The position numbers and the translations under genes were made by a program. From positions 372,001 to 436,000 of the forward strand of contig JABYQR010000003.1 in NCBI GenBank assembly GCA_022592445.1: a DNA stretch of 64,000 nucleotides, in the 5' to 3' direction. Of the stretch, positions 56,848-64,000 are shown one piece after another; positions within the stretch are counted from its first letter, which is position 1, and each line of letters opens with the position of its first letter. The notes beneath the pieces were generated by a model, which made no database searches, was not told where the DNA came from, and saw only the letters and a list, made by a program, of their open reading frames with translations. The stretch comes from Cytidiella melzeri. Lineage: Eukaryota; Basidiomycota; Agaricomycetes; Polyporales; Irpicaceae.

Positions 56848-59800
56848 ATGGTGGTTACACGCAGAGCACCACCACTAGTTGCCCCGTCACGGACCAATTC
56901 TGCTCAGCCCATTCCTAGAGTAAAAGGACAGGCACGGCCGCAAACAACGCCTGACACGTCAAGCCCGTTGACTCACGGAGTTTCTGGGAATGGCATGTTT
57001 GCAGGTACTGAGGGTGTGGACGAAGTAAGTCGTATGACCTAGTCTTTGGTCCACCCTAGTAGATAACATGTTTGCGGCAGTCACCATCGAAGAAGACAAA
57101 GGGTAAATGGAAGAACAAGGCCAAGAAGGAGAAGCAGGTGGGTCCAGGACTAGCTATTCTACCATGCCGTGGCTGAGACTAGCCTTGAAACAGAAACGCA
57201 AACGGGGCGGCTTTGTCGACCTCTTAATGCGAATTTTCCTCCTTTGGTTCACTATTTACACGTTCTCCGTGTGTCCGAACGACGAGGCTCTCAAGTCTCC
57301 GATCTGTCGCGGACTATCCGCATACCGTCGATATGTGCTGGACCCATATGTTACTCCTACTGTGCAACGCGCGCTGGCGCACCCGTCCATCGCGCCTTAC
57401 GTGGATCGTGCAACACCCGTCATCCTAAGCGGCATTGACACCGCTAAGCCTTTTTTTATTCGGGCTCGATCAGAATGGAGACGGCGTGTCGTCCCGCAGT
57501 GGAAGAAACGCGTCGTTCCTCAATGGCAGAACTATGTAGATCCGCAGCTGGACAATTATGTCTGGCCTCATTTCACGAATGCAAAGGGCCTGGTCACGCC
57601 GTATATCTCAAACGCTCAAAGTGCATACGAGCGCAGACTTGGTCCACACCTCCGGTTCGCGCTCCAGAAGCTGGAAACTTGGCAGTACCAAGCCCGCCCG
57701 TATGTCATTCTTGCTGCGCACAAGAGTTATGACGGGTATCAGGCAGCCAAGCCTTACGCCATACCTGTGCTCGAACAACTGCAATCATTCCTTTTGCAGC
57801 TTGTGCAGATCTTTCGTGAACAGAGGCGGCAGTTCGTTGATCCACATGTCCAGAAGATTTGGGAAAGAGTCAAAGAATTGAGCAGCGGAGAGACAAAGCC
57901 AATTGGAGCTGCATCAAAAGCTTTTGCCGCTTCTGTCTCCAGAGCCTCAGCAACAGCCTCGTCACTCCTGTCCTCCGCGCTGGAAACGTCTACCCTCGTA
58001 CCTGCAGCATCTGAGGCCGCAGTAGGTTCTGCATTCCCCGTCCTTCCCGACCCTGTCACCGAGAAAGAGTCCCTGCCATCCCCCTTTCCATCTACCAACC
58101 CTACTGCGTCCTTGGCAGGCTCAGATTCGGTGATTTCCCCGAGCCAGAGTGTCTCAGCTTTCGCATCTTCAGTCGCTCAAGAGGCTGTGTCAACCGTAAC
58201 AGTAGCAGCCTCAGCTGCATCGTCCCTCGCGGATGACCTTGGATCTTCGGCTTCGAGTCTCACTTCGATCGGCTCTTCTATTGTTGCGGAAGATGCCTTG
58301 CCGTCAGCCTCGTCCTTGATTCAGGAGTCTGTTGTTACACCTGTAGCGTCCGTCTCTGAGCAAGTCAGTGCTTCCGTGGTGTACGCCAAGAACGCAGCAA
58401 CGACAGCGCTCTCTCATGTATCGGCATCTTTTGTAGATGTCGCTTCCGAAGCTTCTTCTACACTGAGCTCTGTGACCGATCAGGTACGCGCCTTGGTGTC
58501 TTCTGGAGCTTCTTGTTCATCTAAATAACCGATCTGTCGTATTCATAAATAGCTCAAAACCACAGTCACGTCACTCGCGTCCGTGATACCTACACAACTA
58601 TCGGCAGAGGATGACTCTGACGAGGACCTGAATTTGGACAACTTTTGGGCCGAAATCGGTTTGGATGACTTAAACACCCATATGTTAGATGATTCGGAAG
58701 AGGTTGCTGAGCCAGCTGGACGACGAGAAGAGACCGAGGAGGAGAAGGCCGAGCGGCTTCGTCTTCGTAAAGAGTACACTATCAGAAAGCGCGAGGATAT
58801 CCTGGCTCGTCACTCTCAGTGGGAGGCAAAGATGGAGGCACAGATATCCCAAGCTCAGCAACAGTTGAGGAAGAGTCTTGGGTCATCGCGGAAAGCCGCA
58901 GCTACAGAGCTCAAGCAGTCTAGGGAAATCCGCGATGAGATTGATTCTCTCGTAGAAGATGCGGAGAAGTACCTCAAGGGAGCTGAGAAGTATCTGTCTA
59001 ACACGCTTAAGGATACACGAAGTGGGCGTAGTGATGAAGAAAAGCTGGCTATGTGGACACGCGTGGTTGAGAAGATCGACCAAAAGTTTGAGGAACGCAT
59101 TGGACAAACGGAGGTTCTGGTGAATGGATGGTATGACAGAGTTCTGGCCGCCGAAGTAGCAGAGGTACGCCTGTCACATTGTCGCGTTGCATGCAGTCTG
59201 ACATTTGGCTGTGTAGGTCCAGATGCTGAGTGCCGAGGTTCAGAAGATTGCTGGTGACGCTCAAGGCGATATTGGCCTCGACTACGCCTGGTTGGACGAT
59301 GTTACCTACCTAGACTGGCAACGGTACCATGACTTGGAACGCAGTGAGTTCAAAGCTGTATAAGGACGGGAGCGTCACTGACAGCGTATACTAGGGGTCG
59401 ACAATTTTACGACGCTAGCCATGTCTATTCAGGACGGTACCCATCCTTCCCCGCCTGCCAACCCGATTCTTCCCATCCTTGAAGATTTGCAAAACGAGGT
59501 TCAAGATGTCATAGTTGGCTTCGAGACCCGTCTGCGCCGCGTGAAGCGAAGCGGTGATCGTGGCTTTGGCGCAGTTCTGGACGAGTTGGAGACTGATGAT
59601 GTCCCCTCAGACGAGACGGTTTCCATCCTTCCTATCGAGGAAGAAGAAAAACGCCTTGAAGATGGCGAAAGTCCCGCTGTTCCCCCGGTAGTCATCGGCC
59701 GCAGTAAAGAGGAAATCGCGTCGGTGCTGGAGCGAATTGCGGAACAGGAGGGACAGGCTACGTCAGCTTCGGGTGACAAGGACGTGAAACCGGAGCAAAT

Positions 59801-59876
59801 TGCCTTAGGTTTAGCGCAAGACGTAGCAGAGGAAAGCAATTTTGCGCCTCCAGCTTCGAAACACGAGGAACTTTAA
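56848..59876 (+). CDS. SHE10-like coiled-coil membrane protein
   Basis: Six exons: 56848-57024, 57081-57141, 57183-58483, 58553-59164, 59217-59343, 59395-59876; about 919 aa. A basic N-terminus (SPSKKTKGKWKNKAKKEKQ) precedes one transmembrane helix (LLMRIFLLWFTIYTFSVC). Then come tandem 'YVxPxVxxA' style segments (YVLDPYVTPTVQ, WQNYVDPQLDNYVWPHF), a long Ala/Ser/Val-rich region, an acidic coiled coil (REETEEEKAERLRLRKEY), and a conserved end IGLDYAWLDDVTYLDWQRYHDLER. This order recalls fungal She10 (outer spore wall assembly); assignment is from memory of the pattern. The second intron (41 bp, GTCCAG donor) is unusual and uncertain. 56351-56847 upstream is the promoter region. Confidence 0.6.
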
Positions 59877-61013
59877 CGCGGCCATCTATTACTCTCTCGT
59901 TTCATGTGTCTACGTGTCCCGCAGTGCGAATCAACCAAGTATTATGTGAGTTCTTCATTGCCATTGCGAGCAAGGCTATGCACTTCCTGACCCCTATGCG
60001 TCACACAGGACTCATCCTCAAGCTTGTCCGTCCTCCAATCTGTTTCTCGCTTTGTACTCAAACGTTACTCCGAACTTTGACTTTTTGCCCCAATACTGCC
60101 GGTTGAAAATGGCGGCTGACGGAAACAGTATACCCCATATGCTATTTCTTTTGCTTTTCCTCTCTGCTATTTATGCGTGTACTCCGTATACCCCTCTTTT
60201 TCGCCTCATGACTCAGCAGGCAGTAGGACCAATCATAATCCCCTTGTTCTTTATCAATCATTTTCGCATGCACAGCCCTTGTACGTCTTCAACAGTAAGT
60301 ACATCCCTTTCCTGTCACCATGTAAGTTACCAGGTCCCGATGCGCTGCGCGACTGTCGCACTTGACCGCATATCACTCCTAAAACCGAAAAAAAAGTATT
60401 TCAGCCGGTCGACTACTTGCTTTGGAGTTGCATTCGACGCAAGCATGCATAATAATGACAGCATCCCGAGGTGGCGGCAGTGCGGAACAGGAAGATGAGC
60501 GAGCAGTCGTTTCAGCCACCGAACCGTTCGTGTTATGTTGACTAAACGGATCCGGATCTGCACAGGGATATTCGCCTTGCAACTCACAAGAGGTATGATG
60601 CGTGTTGGCAGGTATGTATGTAACTCAATACAGCAATCCTCAGAAGTTTGGCAGTCGAGCAGTAGACTTGATCTAATGTAGCCTGCCAGCGGCACATTGA
60701 TTCATTGTCGTGAAGCAGCTCGACAACGGAGAGCGACGGAGATAGCTGTCATCGGCGACCTGTATGCTTTGCAACTATTGTTTGCACGGCGAACACGATG
60801 TCGAACCTTGCTGCAGCGTGTCGAACAAGGTTTGCCCAGCACCGCAGCAGGCACTGCCACGGCGAGGCCTCAAGAGACGCGCCTGGAAACAATGAGCAAC
60901 TGAGTAAAGCAATTGGATTAATGGGAAAAAAAGCAGTAGAAACGACAATAGAGTTCAAAGATACTTTGAGACGGTCGATGTCCAGTCAATAACAGGTGAG
61001 TGTAGCTCTCCGC

Positions 61014-62099
61014 TCAATCGTCGTTCGTTTGCCGCCAACGAAGGTTACTCTCGTAGAAATTGAGCAACTGGGTGAGTCGACCATCTGTCAGTGCAGGAAG
61101 GAATACACATGATACTATGCGCACCATCTGGGGCATCTTCTGCTTGCAGACTTCGGAATTTTCGCGGCATAGCCCACCTTGTTTTCCGTCTTGAGATTTC
61201 CTAGATATGTGTGAATACGAGTCAGAGGCTCAGTCAAGACAGTTCTTAATTAAAAATACATACAAGACAAAGTAAACCACGAGCTTGTCGTCTTCAGTGC
61301 GCTCGACGGTTTCAATGCGTTCCACAATATGATCCCAAGAAGGAACATTCTTCCATTTCTTCATATCCGTGTATTGAACGCTCCCAGCCTCATCTTCGTC
61401 ATCGTCGATATCATGAATTGGGGCTGATTTGGCAGAGGCGGATCCAGTGCTCTTCTTGAGCCGCTTTGTTGTCTTCGACAAACTCGCGGATCGTTCGTCA
61501 TCGTCAGAGATAGATGTTTTGGCTGGCCTGCCACGCTTCTTTGGAGGAGCAGAGGGTGGTTCCCCATCGGAGTCCTCAATCATGGCTGAAGAAGAATGGC
61601 GCTTCAGCACTGCAGAATTCTTCGCTTTCACGTCGGATTTGCGGGGTGCGGGCTTTTTGGTTGACTGCTTCCCGCCACGCTTCTTCCAATACGCGTCGAT
61701 GAGGTCCTGGGCATTACTTAGGAAATTGCACGTGGTTATTGACCTATCTCTGAGCATTGACAGCGTACTGACCCTGCATCTTCCTCCTTCACCCAGCTGT
61801 TGTGTTCGTCGCTGTAACCTTTCCATTTCACGAGATAACCGATTTGACCCTAGAGACGCGTCCACAAACACTGAAACATGAGCATGACGACAAAGATGGA
61901 GAGAGTCAGCAGGACGCGTGAAACGCACATTCTCAAAGGTAGTCATGTCGTGGCGGACGATTGCTTCAATTTCGTACTCTTCCTCCTCGCCAGACCCAGC
62001 CTCCTCGTCATTCTCCTCTTCGTCCTCCCTCTCTTCCTTTGTCTTTGACGCGACTTCCATCTCGCTGTCGTCAGAAGTTGGCTCTCTAGCTCTCACCAT
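61014..62099 (-). CDS. HP1: HP1 heterochromatin protein (chromo and chromoshadow)
   Basis: Five exons (62099-61929, 61849-61773, 61716-61264, 61200-61125, 61067-61014), 276 aa. An acidic Glu-rich N-terminus is followed by a chromodomain (YEIEAIVRHDMTTFEN, GYLVKWKGYSDEHNSW, NAQDLIDAYWKKRGGK) carrying the aromatic cage Tyr/Trp residues that bind methylated H3K9. The hinge is Lys/Ser-rich (PKKRGRPAKTS, an AT-hook-like GRP). The C-terminal chromoshadow domain is WDHIVERIETVERTEDDKLVVYFVL, then CKQKMPQM and LLNFYESNLRW; this domain dimerises HP1. Same architecture as fission yeast Swi6 and animal HP1. It lies 342 bp from the Y14 gene, same strand. 59877-61013 to its left holds only short unconvincing frames. 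Confidence 0.93.
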
Positions 62100-62440
62100 C
62101 GCCTCTAGCAATGAGCTGTGAAGAAATATAGAAGACTCAGAGGCGAGACGCAGTCCGACGAGGAAGGCGTGGTCAACCTCGAGACTGCCTGTCGCGGGAA
62201 CTTGAACCGTCGCCTCATCGTGGGAAAACTAACATCTGCGCGTCTGCGGGCACAAACAACTCGAAGGACAGTATTGCACAAGAACTTGTGTATTTACAAA
62301 GCTATGGAAGACAGTGATCACAATGCATAGAGAGTTGTGCAAATGAGATATTGTACAGCTCCATGCATATGGAGTGCACCAAGTTTTGACCAAGACGATA
62401 CAAAGCACAGCAGATGTACGGATGGCAGAGGACGAGAAAA

Positions 62441-63173
62441 TCAATCTCCTCTCCTACGTGAAGGACTCGCACTCCTTCCCCGACCAGCTCTAGCCTTCCT
62501 TGGTCCGGTGGGAGTTGGCCGAACAAAAGCGTAGTCACATTGGAGAGTTTGTTCTAGTAGACCGGTGCCACTTGCGCCGTCGATGGCAGCCTGTGCTTCA
62601 GCCATTGTTTCATACTCCACTAGTGCATATCCCTGTAAGATTGACGTACAGTGTGCATGTTACGAATTAATCAGCAGTATCTGAGACCAGGGTGCTCACC
62701 TTCACGTATCCAGTACGTCGATCGAGGTTCAAGTGTAAATTCTTGATTTCCCCGTACTCGGCGAACTTGTCTGTCACGTCCTCTTCAGTTGCCTCTTCGT
62801 GCACGTTGGTTACTAGTACTATCCAACCTTCGACCGCTGGAGGAGAGCTCAAATCAGAGTCGGGAGGTTGCCTGGAAACAGTGTGCAGTGCTTACAGCGC
62901 GCAGCTTTGGTCTCTGAGCCATGCGACGATTCCACCCGGTCGAACGTCTGTTCTGATGCCACGCCACCTTCGTTCCCACCTGCCAATTGTCGTGTTACAG
63001 GTTTGCGAGAGGCGGGAGAACTCAGCGACGTGACTGACCTGCAGAGCTCTGGAATCCTCTCCCTTTGCGGCGTACGATCCCTCCACCTGTTCCGCCGTAA
63101 GCCTGTAAGAGAGCAGTGGTTTCACAGCGACAAGCTACACACCGTCGTCAAGGTTCATGCCATCGTCCGACAT
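62441..63173 (-). CDS. RBM8A: Y14/RBM8A, exon junction complex RNA-binding protein
   Basis: Five exons (63173-63141, 63102-63039, 62979-62896, 62836-62700, 62632-62441), 169 aa (human about 174). Starts [11 protein letters not shown], then a Gly/Arg stretch, the linker [20 protein letters not shown], and one RRM with RNP-like strands ([21 protein letters not shown], then [12 protein letters not shown]), ending in an RS-type tail ([14 protein letters not shown]). Y14 forms a dimer with Mago in the exon junction complex, acting in mRNA localisation and surveillance; presence fits an intron-rich genome. The acceptor before SVEGW was chosen because it alone keeps the conserved linker in frame. 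Confidence 0.94.
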
Positions 63174-63802
63174 CGTGCTAGTGTTGAGCAAAAAGCCAAA
63201 AGACCGGAAATTACAGGTCCTGACAAGCTGGAGGCAAGGTTGGGGACTCTTGGCGCTTGGTGGTCCGTGAGCGAATGCCGGCCCCTCCGTTTCGCCGGCC
63301 GAGAAGCTGCACTGAGCTCTGCTTTCTGGAGAGCTGAAACCATCTCCGCGTTTCGAGGTTGTTTTGTTTTTAGCTTTTCGGTAAGCTTGGGTCGGCACCA
63401 AGTGCATGCAAATAGTACAGGAGAAATAGTTCTCTCAACGCCGCCATGCGTGTCGACAAAGTGGCCTCGTCATCCGAGGAGGCTACCAATACTGCCACAA
63501 CACTATCCAGACGAAGCGGCTGGCCAAAGGATATACGATGTCGAGATTTCTACTTGATAGACCTGACGTATCTCCCGGTCAGTAAATTTTTGAAGCCCCG
63601 CGAATGCAATTAAAAAAGCATTCGCGTAGCATCCTCTGATGATCTACATCCTGGAAATTTAAAGGGTCTACCTCCCAAAGGTCAACCAAGATCAATGCCT
63701 CGGCTGTGCCTGTACCCTATGCGCTCGCGATCTCATATCTGACTGTTTTTTTCCTGGATGCCTGCGAAATCCCTGCGATGTGCGCGTTTGTCCCCAGAGG
63801 GA

Positions 63803-63808
63803 TATAAA
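63803..63808 (+). promoter_or_regulatory. TATA box of the MYND gene
   Basis: TATAAA within AGGGATATAAAGGC, 75 bp before the ATG at 63883, followed by a C/T-rich leader. The rest of 63174-63802 shows no gene and is a shared divergent promoter with Y14. Confidence 0.7.
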
Positions 63809-63882
63809 GGCAAGCCACCCGCCTCTCACATCATACCTCACTCTCCTACACGCCTTTACAGCCATCCTTTCTTCTCTACATC

Positions 63883-64000
63883 ATGAACGTCAACCCGCTC
63901 ATCAGCCATCCTTGCGCGGTCTGCTGTATGCCGACGACACTTTGGTGTAGTCGCTGCCAAAACAGCTGGTACTGCAGCCCAGACCACATGCAGAACGTAA
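63883..64000 (+). CDS. MYND zinc-finger protein, N-terminus only
   Basis: ATG at 63883 begins MNVNPLISHPCAVCCMPTTLWCSRCQNSWYC..., the first part of a MYND zinc finger (C-x2-C ... C-x2-C ... YCS...H). The window ends 118 bases in; GTAA at 63997-64000 may be an intron donor. MYND fingers mediate protein contacts; N-terminal MYND proteins of unknown role are numerous in mushrooms. Confidence 0.7.
   Translation, partial: MNVNPLISHPCAVCCMPTTLWCSRCQNSWYCSPDHMQNV

Noticed and set aside
59906..60990. Several 60-150 codon frames between SHE10-like and HP1
   Set aside because: Compositions are random-like, no splice-consistent or conserved pattern; left as intergenic.

Overview
The window is nuclear DNA of a filamentous basidiomycete, most likely an Agaricomycete. 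The signs are many 48-75 bp GT-AG introns inside conserved genes, fungal orthologues (EMC5, sterol O-acyltransferase, Sir2, HP1, Y14, RED/IK, Cue2), a Crinkler-like NTPase, MYND and F-box proteins typical of mushroom-forming fungi, and Ty3/gypsy chromoviruses with C-terminal chromodomains. The window splits into a mobile-element half (1 to about 29.9 kb) and a gene-dense half (about 30.4 to 64 kb), with a sharp boundary at the target-site duplication of a solo LTR (29918-29922).

Mobile-element half. TE-A (1-8186, +) is an old chromovirus with stops and frameshifts, and its RT motif YLDD has become YLNN; a 1.4 kb purine-rich tract interrupts its integrase at 6101-7506. TE-B (8811-15925, +) is a young full-length chromovirus: 434 bp LTRs differing at one base, 5 bp target duplication TGCAA, and only one frameshift in pol. 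After a low-complexity region (15.9-18.0 kb) comes TE-D (about 18.2-21.06 kb, +), a decayed element with one long frame broken by three stops and a 278 bp 3' LTR. TE-E (21057-29092, -) is a distant relative of TE-B. It carries two nested solo LTRs with perfect target duplications (ATCTT inside integrase, AGAGT inside ORF0). A further solo LTR (29129-29917, duplication ATCAT) closes the block.

TE-B and TE-E share a layout I have not seen described: an extra ORF (ORF0) before gag, an ATG created only by splicing a short 5' intron (A|gt...ag|TG), an in-frame stop between ORF0 and an ATG-less gag, and pol in the -1 frame at the gag stop. In TE-B a canonical GGGTTTT slippery heptamer lies there.

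Gene half, in order: Ser-rich conserved protein (-), RED/IK splicing factor (+), EMC5 (-), sterol O-acyltransferase (-), small secreted protein (-), unknown (-), F-box-like protein (-), DUF2015-like membrane protein (-), Cue2-like no-go-decay nuclease (-), KAT14-like acetyltransferase (+), class I sirtuin (-), two unknowns (-), Crinkler-like P-loop protein (+), SHE10-like coiled-coil protein (+), HP1 (-), Y14/RBM8A (-) and the start of a MYND protein (+). Several pairs share short divergent promoters (Cue2/KAT14 264 bp). KAT14 and the sirtuin converge with nine bases between their stop codons. Gene models were spliced by eye; total exon lengths divide by three for every model whose exons are listed.
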